Both the position numbers and the translations under genes were made by a program. A stretch of 64,000 bases of DNA, from the NCBI GenBank assembly GCA_964540575.1, contig CAZINI010000007.1:33867-97866 (forward strand), read 5' to 3'. The notes under the pieces were generated by a model. That model saw only the letters and a list, made by a program, of their open reading frames with translations. It did not search any database and had not been told where the DNA came from. Positions within the stretch are counted from its first letter, which is position 1; each line of letters begins with the position of its first letter. This document shows positions 17,567 to 25,290 of this stretch, piece after piece. Origin of the DNA: UMGS1889 sp964540575 (lineage in GTDB: Bacteria; Bacillota; Clostridia; Oscillospirales; Ruminococcaceae).

Positions 17567-18487
17567 CTATAATTTTTCTATGATCCTGAGCTTTGCACTT
17601 CTTGCTCGGACGTTTCTTTCAAGCTCCTCCTCGGACGCTTCGGCGGGCTTTCTCAGCACAAGCCGTCCTCTCGGGGTGTTTCCGCATATGCATACGGGAA
17701 AATCCGGCGGGCAGGTACAGCCCCTGCAAAATTCCGCAAAATGCTGCTTAACTATTCTGTCCTCCAAGGAATGGAATGTGATAACGCATAATCTCCCGCC
17801 CCGGTTAAGCATATCGAATGCGTCGTTCAGGGCACGTTCAAGATGAGCAAACTCGTCATTAACGGCAATTCTTATTGCCTGAAAGGTCTTTTTGCAGGGA
17901 TTTTTGTCCCGTCTTTTGGCAGCGGGGACGGACGCTCTGATAATATCCGCAAGCTGCAAAGTTGTTTCGATTGGGGCTTTTTCCCGCTCTTTGACGATAT
18001 TTGCGGCAATACGTCCCGCAAATTTTTCCTCGCCGTAGCGGAAGATAATGTCCGAAAGCTCCTTTTGGGAGAAGCCGTTGACAATATCCTTTGCGGAAAT
18101 GCCCTCCTGTGACATTCGCATATCCAGCGGGGCGTCATTGTGATAGGAAAATCCTCTTTCCGCCTCGTCCAGCTGATGGGAGGAAACTCCCAGATCCATC
18201 AATATGCCGTCAGCCCCCGAAATATCCAGCCGACTGCATATTTCTTTTATCTCGTCATAATTTCCTCTGACCACTTGGGCGTTATATCCCGAAAGGCGTT
18301 CTGTGGCGGTGGCAACGGCGTCGGGGTCACGGTCGATACCTACAAGCATTCCCGTTGTGAGCCGCTTTGCTATTTCGGAGGAATGTCCTGCACCGCCCAC
18401 TGTACCGTCGATATAAATGCCGTCGGGCTTTATACTAAGTCCCTCGATGACTTCATCGAGAAGCACGGGGATATGTTTGAATTCCAT
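17567..18487 (-). CDS. rsmH: 16S rRNA (cytosine(1402)-N(4))-methyltransferase
   Basis: The 306-aa SAM-dependent enzyme (MraW) methylates C1402 in the ribosomal P site. Seen: HIPVLLDEVIEGL at the N-terminus, the SAM loop DGTVGGAGHSSEIA, DLGVSSHQLD, and the C-terminal VITFHSLEDRIVKQHF. It lies 14 nt downstream of mraZ and 41 nt upstream of ftsL, the canonical dcw order. GAAAGG precedes ATG 18487. Confidence 0.97.
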   Translation of the reverse strand: MEFKHIPVLLDEVIEGLSIKPDGIYIDGTVGGAGHSSEIAKRLTTGMLVGIDRDPDAVATATERLSGYNAQVVRGNYDEIKEICSRLDISGADGILMDLGVSSHQLDEAERGFSYHNDAPLDMRMSQEGISAKDIVNGFSQKELSDIIFRYGEEKFAGRIAANIVKEREKAPIETTLQLADIIRASVPAAKRRDKNPCKKTFQAIRIAVNDEFAHLERALNDAFDMLNRGGRLCVITFHSLEDRIVKQHFAEFCRGCTCPPDFPVCICGNTPRGRLVLRKPAEASEEELERNVRARSAKLRIIEKL

Positions 18488-18501
18488 AAATCAGCCTTTC
18501 A

Positions 18502-18933
18502 TCAGAAGCCAAGCTCGTCCATCGCCTCGGTGAGCATATCCTCGGAGAAGGAATCGTTCAGCTTGTTCCATCTTTCCTTATCCCAAATCTCGGCACGGTT
18601 TACTGCACCGATGACCATAACGTCCTTTTCAAGCCCCGCATATTCACGGAGGTGGGCGGGGATAAGTATTCTGCCCTGCTTGTCAGCTTCGATCTCGGCG
18701 GCGTTGGAGAAGAAAAATCTCTGAACGTTTTTGCCCTTTGAAAGGGGCATACTGCTTATCTTTTCTTCCATGACCGCCCATTCCTCACGGGAGTAGACGA
18801 AAAGGCAGCCGTCCAGACCTCTTGTGATAATGAAGCTGTCGCCCAGCGATTCACGGAGCTTGGTAGGGAAGTTCATTCTGCCCTTAGCGTCGATATTATG
18901 GCTGTAAGTACCCATTAATGAGCTGCCTGCCAT
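18502..18933 (-). CDS. mraZ: transcriptional regulator MraZ
   Basis: The 143-aa protein has two AbrB-like SpoVT half-domains with the repeated signature DxKGR: DAKGRMNFPTKLRE near residue 16 and ADKQGRILIPAHLRE near residue 85. MraZ is known to bind direct repeats upstream of its own operon and control it. Three such repeats lie at 19024-19053. AAGGAGGGGG precedes ATG 18933. It is the first gene of the dcw cluster. Confidence 0.96.
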   Translation of the reverse strand: MAGSSLMGTYSHNIDAKGRMNFPTKLRESLGDSFIITRGLDGCLFVYSREEWAVMEEKISSMPLSKGKNVQRFFFSNAAEIEADKQGRILIPAHLREYAGLEKDVMVIGAVNRAEIWDKERWNKLNDSFSEDMLTEAMDELGF

Positions 18934-19023
18934 TGCTTCCCCCTCCTTCCGTAAAGCCGCCGAAAGCCGCTCCCTTCATCATTTAAGGGAACGGACCTCA
19001 TTATCCGAATATTTTGCGGTTAG

Positions 19024-19053
19024 TTTCACCACTTTTGACCACTTTTAACCACT
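19024..19053 (-). promoter_or_regulatory. three MraZ boxes
   Basis: Minus strand: three exact-phase 10-bp direct repeats of AGTGGTnAAA (n = T, C, G) lie side by side just downstream of the -10 box. GTGG-type repeats spaced 10 bp are the known MraZ operator. Overlap with the start point predicts repression by blocking initiation or promoter escape. Confidence 0.9.
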
Positions 19054-19059
19054 GAATAT

Positions 19060-19088
19060 ATTATACAACAGTTTCCGCTAAATTGCAA
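19060..19088 (-). promoter_or_regulatory. dcw cluster promoter
   Basis: Minus strand: -35 TTGCAA (19083-19088), 17-bp spacer, -10 TATAAT (19060-19065). The start point near 19053 falls in the MraZ boxes, leaving a leader of about 120 nt before mraZ. Confidence 0.85.
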
Positions 19089-19159
19089 CCGTCCGCAAAG
19101 AAATAAATCAGTAAAATAAAAAGAATTTTTTCGCCGATTTTAATGCAATTTACACAAAA

Positions 19160-19212
19160 ATAATTCTCAATTCTCAATGCGTAGTTAATTATGAATTATG
19201 AATTATTCATTA
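19160..19212. repeat. AT-rich short tandem repeats
   Basis: CTCAATT and AATTATG-type 7-bp units recur two or three times in a row between mraZ and the terminator of the HD gene. No function is visible. Confidence 0.5.
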
Positions 19213-19213
19213 A

Positions 19214-19265
19214 ACAAAAAAATCTCCCGTACAATGCCGCTCATACGGCAGCATACGGAAGATTT
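19214..19265 (-). terminator. terminator of the HD protein gene
   Basis: Minus strand: AATCT, one mismatch, then CCGTA pairs with TACGG/AGATT around an inner GCCGT hairpin, followed by seven T. Confidence 0.8.
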
Positions 19266-19291
19266 CTCAATTATACTATTATATTATTATA

Positions 19292-19858
19292 TTATTGCTC
19301 GGGGGAGAATACCTCAAGCCATTTGCTTCTGATAGTTCCTATCATCGAAGCGGCGGCGTAGCCCATAACTGCTGCAATGTTTGCAGCGACTTCGATAAGC
19401 CCGCAGTATTTGTCCACAAGGATAATGACCACCGTTTCACGATAACGTGGCAGGGCAATATTCAGCGGGAACATATGCTTAACGATTATGTCCTTCTCCA
19501 GCTCGGTTATCTGGAAATTCTCCATAACGTTGTCAAGTGCACATTTTGCGTGGGTGAAGCCGTGAAGCCGCTCGCCCTTGGCAGGCTTGTAGGTGTGCCA
19601 GTCATACAAAAACAGGTCGTGGAGCAGCCCCGCTCTGGCGGCAGCCCTTGTATTCCACGAAAACAGGCGGCAGATACGGTAATTATAATAGGACACATTC
19701 AGGCAGTGCTGAAAGCAGGTAGTGCTGCCGTGATGTGTGAATTCTTTCATTTTCATGACCAGCTCGTTGTCGAGAAGGTCGGAAACAAGGTTGTAATAGT
19801 CAAGCTTGTCGCAGCTTGTCAGGTCAATTCTCGAGCCTATTGCTCTGAGTTCGCTCAA
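19292..19858 (-). CDS. HD domain protein, putative metal-dependent phosphohydrolase
   Basis: The 188-aa protein has HD-superfamily features: paired His in FTHHGSTTCFQHCLNV, the HD doublet in AGLLHDLFLYDWH, then HGFTHAKCAL and VKHMFPL. Substrate and role are unknown; related small HD proteins act on nucleotides. The longer frame opens at ATG 19885, but a strong AAAGGAGGG lies inside it, 6 nt ahead of TTG 19858, which is therefore the likely start. It is monocistronic and back to back with the Asp23 gene. Confidence 0.75.
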   Translation of the reverse strand: MSELRAIGSRIDLTSCDKLDYYNLVSDLLDNELVMKMKEFTHHGSTTCFQHCLNVSYYNYRICRLFSWNTRAAARAGLLHDLFLYDWHTYKPAKGERLHGFTHAKCALDNVMENFQITELEKDIIVKHMFPLNIALPRYRETVVIILVDKYCGLIEVAANIAAVMGYAAASMIGTIRSKWLEVFSPEQ

Positions 19859-20014
19859 TGGTATCCCTCCTTTGTCCTTTTCCATTATAAAACGTTTTCA
19901 TAGATTTTTCAAGAGGATATTATTAATAAAATAATTTTATTTTCGGAAAAGTTTTTATGGACATTGACGAAACCGAAAATTGCTCAATTGTTGAAAATTT
20001 TCCTTGACTTGCTA

Positions 20015-20043
20015 TTGAAGTATGGGAAAATGTGTGGTATAAT
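20015..20043 (+). promoter_or_regulatory. promoter of the Asp23-YloV-GH5-deacetylase unit
   Basis: -35 TTGAAG (20015-20020), 17-bp spacer, -10 TATAAT (20038-20043). AAGGAGG precedes ATG 20081. Confidence 0.75.
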
Positions 20044-20080
20044 AATATTTATGTAAATAAAAACAAGGAGGTCGTTCGGT

Positions 20081-20431
20081 ATGGCTGAATTTGAAACCCA
20101 TCTCGGAAAAATAACTCTTACCGATAAATATCTCAAAAAGCTTGTGGGTCACACTGCGGGTGCATGCTTCGGCGTTGCGGATATGAATCCCTGCGGCTTT
20201 CGGCAGGATTTCGCAAGGCGGATAAAGCATAAGCCCTCTCCCGAGGACGGCGTTTCGGTCAGGTGCCGGGACGGAAAGCTTGAGATAGAGCTGCATATTT
20301 CCGTGCTGCTGGGCACAAATATATCCGCAGCCACCGACAGCCTTGCACATAAGATAAAATACACTGTTGAGGAGGATACGGGACTGACCGTTTCAAGAGT
20401 CAGCGTGTTCGTGGAGGACGTGTGCTCCTGA
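20081..20431 (+). CDS. Asp23/Gls24 family envelope stress protein
   Basis: The 116-aa protein begins with ETHLGKITLTDKYLKKLVGHT and ends with TVEEDTGLTVSRVSVFVEDV, both typical of the Asp23/Gls24 (DUF322) fold. Known members are abundant cytoplasmic or membrane-associated proteins linked to cell-envelope stress. In Firmicutes they often sit beside a DAK2-domain (YloV) gene, as here (16 nt upstream of the next SD-abutting ATG). AAGGAGG precedes the start. Confidence 0.88.
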   Translation: MAEFETHLGKITLTDKYLKKLVGHTAGACFGVADMNPCGFRQDFARRIKHKPSPEDGVSVRCRDGKLEIELHISVLLGTNISAATDSLAHKIKYTVEEDTGLTVSRVSVFVEDVCS

Positions 20432-20456
20432 TTCTCCCAAGAAAGGAATGTTTGAA

Positions 20457-22082
20457 TTGATAGACGGAAAAACCCTGAAATATGCCTATATTTCAGCTGC
20501 TGTTACCATCTCCAATATGAAAAAAGAGGTGGACGAGCTGAATGTTTATCCCGTACCCGACGGCGACACGGGAACCAACATGTCAATGACTATGTCCAAC
20601 GCCTTAAAGGAGCTTATGGCAGCAAGCGATGACCTTTCGGCGGGGGATATTGCCAAGACAGCCGCTTCCGCTATGCTGAGAGGTGCACGGGGAAACTCGG
20701 GCGTTATACTTTCGCTGCTTTTCCGAGGCTTCTCAAAGGGTCTGGCAGGCAAGTCGGAGATAGACTGTGAGGACATATGCATTGCCCTTGAAAATGGCGT
20801 AAAGGCGGCTTACAAGGCGGTCATGAACCCCACCGAGGGCACTATTCTGACAGTAGCAAGAGTGGCTTCGGAAAAGGCTGCCGAGTCGGCACATCTGGTA
20901 AACGACCCCGCCGTTCTTTGGGGGGACGTCTGCAAGGCGGCTGAGGAAGCCCTTGCACAGACTCCCGAACAGCTTCCCGTGCTGAAAAAAGCGGGAGTTG
21001 TTGACGCAGGCGGCAAGGGTCTGACACTTATCTGGAATGCTATGAGGGACGTTTTCAACGGCGGAGAGGCTGTTGTTCCCGTGGAGGTAGGTTCGGCGTC
21101 CGTCAGCATTTCTGCTGCTGCGGCGGCGGGGGACGAGGAGATAACCTTCACCTACTGCACCGAATTTATCGTGAACAAGTCCCCCGACAGCAAGGACGCT
21201 TCTGCACTGAGGGCGTATCTTGAAACTATCGGCGACTGCGTTGTTGTAGTCGATGACGAGGATATTATAAAGGTACACGTTCATACCGACCACCCGGGCA
21301 AGGCTATTGAGGAGGGCTTGAAATTCGGTGCTCTCACCAATATGAAGATAGACAATATGCGTATGCAGCACGAAAGCAAGGCGGCTGCGGCGAAAAATGA
21401 GGGCATTGTTCCCGTGGAGGCGGAGAAGCCTTTCGGATTTGTTGCTGTTGCGGCGGGCAAGGGCATTGAGGAGCTGTTCCGAAATCTGGGTGCGGACTGC
21501 GTTGTACGGGGCGGTCAGACCATGAATCCGTCCACAGAGGATATTCTCAGAGCAGTTTACAGCACGCCTGCGGAAACGGTTTTCGTTATGCCGAACAATA
21601 AAAACATAATCATGGCGGCTGAGCAGGCTGCAAAGCTGTCCGAACGCCGTGTCTGCGTTATTCCCACAAGGACTATCCCACAGGGAATAACGGCGATGAT
21701 GTCCTACGACCCCGAGGCAAGCTTCTCCGACAATCGCATGGAGATGACCAAGGCGATAGAAAGAGTTTCTACGGGTCAGGTCACATTTGCCGCAAGAGAT
21801 TCTCTTTACGAGGGCAAAAATATCAAGAAGGGCGATATTCTGGCTTTGGAAAACAGCAAGCTGGCATTCCTTGAAAGGGACGTTTCCAAGGCTGCATACA
21901 AGCTGACAAAGCGTATGATAAAGGGCGATTCTGCGTATGTTACCCTGATTTACGGCTCGGACGTTTCCGACGAGAGAGCCGAGGAACTGGCTGAAATTAT
22001 GAAAACCAAGTTCGGTCATGTTGAGATAATGCTTATAAACGGCGGTCAGCCCGTTTACTACTATATTATTTCGGTTGAATAA
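20457..22082 (+). CDS. DAK2 domain kinase-like protein (YloV/FakA family)
   Basis: About 541 aa. The N-terminal Dak phosphatase-like ATP domain has NVYPVPDGDTGTNMSMTM, the nucleotide/metal motif, and ARGNSGVILSLLFRGF. A middle domain and a C-terminal EDD-like region follow. FakA in Staphylococcus phosphorylates fatty acids held by FakB; this family member is expected to do the same (inference). ATG 20448 directly abuts AAAGGA with no spacer, whereas TTG 20457 has a 9-nt spacer, so TTG is preferred. It follows the Asp23 gene and ends 15 nt before the lipoprotein gene. Confidence 0.88.
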   Translation: MIDGKTLKYAYISAAVTISNMKKEVDELNVYPVPDGDTGTNMSMTMSNALKELMAASDDLSAGDIAKTAASAMLRGARGNSGVILSLLFRGFSKGLAGKSEIDCEDICIALENGVKAAYKAVMNPTEGTILTVARVASEKAAESAHLVNDPAVLWGDVCKAAEEALAQTPEQLPVLKKAGVVDAGGKGLTLIWNAMRDVFNGGEAVVPVEVGSASVSISAAAAAGDEEITFTYCTEFIVNKSPDSKDASALRAYLETIGDCVVVVDDEDIIKVHVHTDHPGKAIEEGLKFGALTNMKIDNMRMQHESKAAAAKNEGIVPVEAEKPFGFVAVAAGKGIEELFRNLGADCVVRGGQTMNPSTEDILRAVYSTPAETVFVMPNNKNIIMAAEQAAKLSERRVCVIPTRTIPQGITAMMSYDPEASFSDNRMEMTKAIERVSTGQVTFAARDSLYEGKNIKKGDILALENSKLAFLERDVSKAAYKLTKRMIKGDSAYVTLIYGSDVSDERAEELAEIMKTKFGHVEIMLINGGQPVYYYIISVE

Positions 22083-22097
22083 ATGGAGGGGAATATG

Positions 22098-23264
22098 ATG
22101 AACAATAAAGCAAAAGCATTTGCAGCTGCACTTATGATGATATTTTCCGTGTCCGCTTCGGGCTGCGGGGCGTCCGAAAAGCCGTCGGAGGCTTCCGAAA
22201 CTGTCGGTGAGGATACGGTATCGGCTGATGCCGACACTGCCGTTTCAACCGGTTCGGGAAATGTGAAAATTTCCATTGACGGGACAAAGTTCGTCGTTGA
22301 CGGCAAGGAGATATGGATAAACGGCGTAAACACCCCTTGGAATAACTGGAACGATTTCGGCGGAAATTTTGACGAAGCATTCTGGGACGAGCATTTTGCT
22401 ATGCTCCATGAAACAGGCGTAAATGCGTCCAGAGTATGGATAAATTGTGCAGGTCAGACGGTGCTGCGTATGAAGTCCACGGGCGAGGTGAAAAACGTCA
22501 ACGAAAAGCATTGGGAGGACCTTGACAAGCTGTTTGACATTGCCGAGAAGCATAAGATATACCTTATGCCCACATTTATGTCCTTCGACCATTTCAAGGA
22601 CGGAAATGCAGGTGCAGAGCAGTTCCGTATGATGGTGCAGGACGATGCGTTTATTCAAAGCTACATAGATCTGTATGTTGACCCGTTTATGGACAGATAC
22701 AAGGACGAACCCTATCTTTGGGCTATCGACCTGATGAATGAGCCCGATTGGGTGGTCGAGAATGATGAATGCGGCAAGATAGGCTGGGAGCATATGTCCA
22801 ACTTCTTCGCAAAATGTGCCGCTGCTATCCACGAAAAGGACGAGGACGCTCTTGTTACCGTGGGACTTGGCATGATAAAGTACAATTCCGACAAGCAGAG
22901 CGGCAACTATGTTTCCGATGATTTCCTGAAAAGTCTTGGCGGCGACAAGGCATATCTGGACTTCTATTCAACTCACTATTATTTCTGGCAGAATCAATAT
23001 ATGGGCTATCCCTTTGAAACAACTCCCGTTGATTTCGGTCTGGACGGAACAAAGCCCTGCGTTATCGGCGAATGTGCGGTCGTGAGCGAAAGCGGCAGGA
23101 CGATAGTTCAGGAGTATGAAAACGCCTATAACAACGGCTGGAACGGTCTTATGGCATGGACGTCCAACGGTGTTGACAACTGCGGAAGTATGACCGAGCT
23201 GAAGCCTGCTATTGAGCGAATTGTTGAGCTGGCAGAGGATAAGGTTTTCCCGCTGGGAAGATAA
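22098..23264 (+). CDS. GH5-like glycoside hydrolase lipoprotein
   Basis: About 388 aa with a signal peptide ending in a lipobox (SVSASGC) and a short acidic Ser/Thr linker. The rest is a TIM barrel of the GH5 cellulase/mannanase type: WINGVNTPWNNW at the start, the acid/base Glu in IDLMNEPDW, and a probable nucleophile Glu in CVIGECAVV. It should act on a beta-glycan at the outer face of the membrane; cellulose, mannan or a wall polymer cannot be told apart. GGAGGGG sets ATG 22098 (ATG 22095 is also possible). The deacetylase gene follows 11 nt later. Confidence 0.85.
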   Translation: MNNKAKAFAAALMMIFSVSASGCGASEKPSEASETVGEDTVSADADTAVSTGSGNVKISIDGTKFVVDGKEIWINGVNTPWNNWNDFGGNFDEAFWDEHFAMLHETGVNASRVWINCAGQTVLRMKSTGEVKNVNEKHWEDLDKLFDIAEKHKIYLMPTFMSFDHFKDGNAGAEQFRMMVQDDAFIQSYIDLYVDPFMDRYKDEPYLWAIDLMNEPDWVVENDECGKIGWEHMSNFFAKCAAAIHEKDEDALVTVGLGMIKYNSDKQSGNYVSDDFLKSLGGDKAYLDFYSTHYYFWQNQYMGYPFETTPVDFGLDGTKPCVIGECAVVSESGRTIVQEYENAYNNGWNGLMAWTSNGVDNCGSMTELKPAIERIVELAEDKVFPLGR

Positions 23265-23275
23265 CGGAGGGTGCT

Positions 23276-23935
23276 ATGAAATACGTTACATTCAGCTATG
23301 ACGACGGCGTTACTCAGGACAGACGGCTTGTGGAGATATTCAACAAGTACGGTATGAAATGCACCTTTAACCTCAATTCGGGCATAATGAGCGAGGACAG
23401 CTGCTGGGACAACAACGGCGTTCACATAAGACGAATGACCGCCGAGGAAATAGGTGATCTCTACGACGGTCACGAGATAGCCTGCCATTTCCTGACCCAC
23501 CCGCTCCCCTTTGAGCTGGACGACAAGACTCTTGACTATGAGATAGGCAAGGACATTGAAAATCTCTCGGAAATGTTCGGCTGTGAGATAGTCGGCTGTG
23601 CATATCCGTACGGTCAGTATGATGACAGGGTAGTGGCTGCCCTGTCAAAGCACGGCATAAAATATGCCCGTACCTGCGGGACTACGGGAAATTTTGCCCC
23701 GCAGACCGATCTGCTTCGGTTTATGTCCACCTGTCACCACAAGGACGAGAAGCTTTTTGAGCTTGCCGAACGGTTTATTGCCGAGCAGTCGGACGAAAAG
23801 ATGGTCTTTTACGTTTGGGGACACAGCTATGAGTTCGATGTCGATAACAACTGGGACAGGATAGAAAAGCTCTGCAAAATGCTTTCGGAGCATAAGGATA
23901 TTATTCCTGTGACTAATTCGGAGGCACTTTTGTAA
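23276..23935 (+). CDS. polysaccharide deacetylase (NodB homology domain)
   Basis: The 219-aa protein begins with VTFSYDDGVTQD, the motif-1 TFDDG variant with catalytic Asp pair. GHEIACHFLTHP is a motif-2 variant (usual H-S/T-x-x-x-H) carrying metal-binding His. AYPYGQYDD is motif 3. By family it is a metal-dependent N- or O-deacetylase of sugar polymers (CE4). No signal peptide is visible, so it may be cytoplasmic or atypically exported. GGAGG precedes ATG 23276. It is the last gene of the unit, with a terminator at 23947-23982. Confidence 0.87.
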   Translation: MKYVTFSYDDGVTQDRRLVEIFNKYGMKCTFNLNSGIMSEDSCWDNNGVHIRRMTAEEIGDLYDGHEIACHFLTHPLPFELDDKTLDYEIGKDIENLSEMFGCEIVGCAYPYGQYDDRVVAALSKHGIKYARTCGTTGNFAPQTDLLRFMSTCHHKDEKLFELAERFIAEQSDEKMVFYVWGHSYEFDVDNNWDRIEKLCKMLSEHKDIIPVTNSEALL

Positions 23936-23946
23936 AACGAAAAAAC

Positions 23947-23982
23947 GCCCGACGGCACTTCAAACCGTCGGGCAATATTTTT
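23947..23982 (+). terminator. terminator of the Asp23-deacetylase unit
   Basis: Perfect stem GCCCGACGG/CCGTCGGGC, loop of nine bases, then AATATTTTT. Confidence 0.93.
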
Positions 23983-24006
23983 GCAAATTTCAGACTGAGC
24001 TTATAA

Positions 24007-24121
24007 TAAACACCATTTAAATCACGGAGAAGAAATCGGAGTAAAAAGCGTAAACTGTTGAAAAGAATTTTGCGTATAAGGGTTTTTACGCCGAGAGATT
24101 CCCGTGATTAATGGGTGTTTA
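24007..24121. repeat. 115-bp imperfect palindrome
   Basis: The ends TAAACACC (24007-24014) and GGTGTTTA (24114-24121) are exact inverted repeats. Next inside, ATCACGG pairs with CCGTGAT, and further in GTAAAAA pairs with TTTTTAC. The element fills the space between two convergent genes, directly against the stop at 24125. It could be a bidirectional terminator or a small palindromic mobile repeat. Confidence 0.6.
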
Positions 24122-24124
24122 GTA

Positions 24125-24661
24125 TTACATTCTGCTCTTCTTGACCTCACGCAGCTTCTTCCAATAGCTTGCGTCGCCTCTCTCGTTGAACTTGAAGGCA
24201 ATATCCTCTGCACTGTCGTAGTCGGAATTGTCGCAGAAAACGTCGAAAAGCTGGATTATGTAGTGGTCGTCGCCCTCGTCGCTGAGCTGCTCGGCAATAG
24301 CCTTTGCACGCTCAAATTCCTCACTGTCGCACAGGTGGGTGAACAGCTTGTACATATATCTGCTCTCGCTCTTGTGGATAAACAGGAAGGAAATTCCCGA
24401 AGCCTCATCGTACATTTCCTCGTCGATAAGCAGCTCGAACAGGCTTGTGAAGCTCTTTGCCCCATCGTAATCGAAAAGCAGCAGGGCGATCTCCATAGCG
24501 TCGCCGTATTCGCCGTTTTCCTTATACTCCTCGAAAAGCTTTTCAAGGTGCTTGGTCTTGATATTTACGGGGATAACAGCACTTGCGTCGTTTTCGCTGC
24601 CTGCGAACAGTGCACATATTTTATCGGCAATGGCACCGATTGCGAATTTTGCATCTTCCAT
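24125..24661 (-). CDS. TPR-like alpha-helical repeat protein, function unknown
   Basis: The 178-aa acidic protein is not assigned to a named family. About four helical-hairpin repeats of 33-34 residues are visible from residue 40 on, each with an LF..L/F core and a later (Y/F)(D/E)xA..I: for example LFEEYKENGEYGDAMEIA, LFELLIDEEMYDEASGI, LFTHLCDSEEFERAKAIA and LFDVFCDNSDYDSAEDIA. This spacing fits TPR-type scaffolds for protein contacts. ATG 24661 follows AAGGAG; the longer frame begins upstream of the predicted start point and is rejected. It is monocistronic. Confidence 0.75.
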   Translation of the reverse strand: MEDAKFAIGAIADKICALFAGSENDASAVIPVNIKTKHLEKLFEEYKENGEYGDAMEIALLLFDYDGAKSFTSLFELLIDEEMYDEASGISFLFIHKSESRYMYKLFTHLCDSEEFERAKAIAEQLSDEGDDHYIIQLFDVFCDNSDYDSAEDIAFKFNERGDASYWKKLREVKKSRM

Positions 24662-24717
24662 AGATAAAAACTCCTTTACACGGGATTGTCCGTTCGGTCG
24701 GACATCATCTATTAAAT

Positions 24718-24746
24718 AGTATACACTATCCGCAAACAAATTTCAA
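24718..24746 (-). promoter_or_regulatory. promoter of the TPR-like gene
   Basis: Minus strand: -35 TTGAAA (24741-24746), 17-bp spacer, -10 TATACT (24718-24723). Confidence 0.75.
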
Positions 24747-24864
24747 CTATTTCTGAAACATTTTATTAAATGAATGAATTATAAAAGTTAAATTTGTGCA
24801 GTTTTAACAAAAATCTGATTTTTTGTGGATTTCCGTCAGCTCTAATATTTATGCAAATATCCGC

Positions 24865-24893
24865 TTGCAAATCGGTGTAAACTATGGTATAAT
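24865..24893 (+). promoter_or_regulatory. promoter reading through repeat element A to the 48-aa gene
   Basis: -35 TTGCAA (24865-24870), 17-bp spacer, -10 TATAAT (24888-24893). A start near 24900 would place all of the multi-hairpin element 24910-25097 in a roughly 220-nt leader. Confidence 0.7.
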
Positions 24894-24909
24894 AATATTA
24901 TGAGGAATA

Positions 24910-25097
24910 ATACTAATTCCTAATCTCCTTATAGACAGAGTCTATAAGGAGAGCCGCCTAAAAGGCGGCAAGTCAAAACCGTCGGTTTTGACGGAATTAG
25001 TATTGTACGGCTTTCCTTTGCGGCTTCGCCGCACCCACCGCAAAGCGGTGGGAATCAACCTATAGACCTTGTCTATAGGTTGATTAGGAAATAGTAT
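24910..25097. repeat. family-1 inverted-repeat element A, multi-hairpin
   Basis: 188 bp. The ends ATACTAATTCCTAATC and GATTAGGAAATAGTAT are inverted repeats with one mismatch. Inside are six perfect hairpins: 24924-24952 (13-bp stem), 24953-24969 (7 bp), 24972-24992 (9 bp), 25020-25032 (5 bp), 25034-25052 (8 bp) and 25053-25085 (15 bp). The left end can also pair with 24993-25004 (12/12), enclosing the first three hairpins as a cloverleaf. The ends match those of elements B and C. It is likely a MITE-like repeat. No coding capacity was seen. Confidence 0.85.
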
Positions 25098-25119
25098 AAG
25101 TCACTAGGAGGTGAAATGT

Positions 25120-25266
25120 ATGGGACAAACAGACAGTCAGTTCAAGGCATTTATCCGTTTTGTGATTGACGCACTGAAAGAAGTTATAGAGGAAAAGGAC
25201 GAAGAAAAGCGAAACAAAAAAATGGCAAAAATCATTGAAAATCTTCAAAAGACATTGGAAGACTAA
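25120..25266 (+). CDS. small 48-aa charged helical protein
   Basis: Too short for routine ORF calls, but well supported: AGGAGGTG lies 7-8 nt ahead of ATG 25120, a promoter lies upstream at 24865, and a strong terminator follows at 25291-25324. The protein begins MGQTDSQFKAFIRFVIDAL, then turns highly charged (EEKDEEKRNKK) and ends NLQKTLED. It has no membrane segment and is probably one or two helices. Function is unknown. The leader is filled by repeat element A, the most unusual part of the locus. Confidence 0.8.
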   Translation: MGQTDSQFKAFIRFVIDALKEVIEEKDEEKRNKKMAKIIENLQKTLED

Positions 25267-25290
25267 TTTTATGTTTCCATCAAAAAGGCA

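Noticed and set aside
20733..22019. 428-aa open frame antisense to the YloV gene
   Set aside because: Shadow of the DAK2 gene with His/Arg-rich composition and no start signals.
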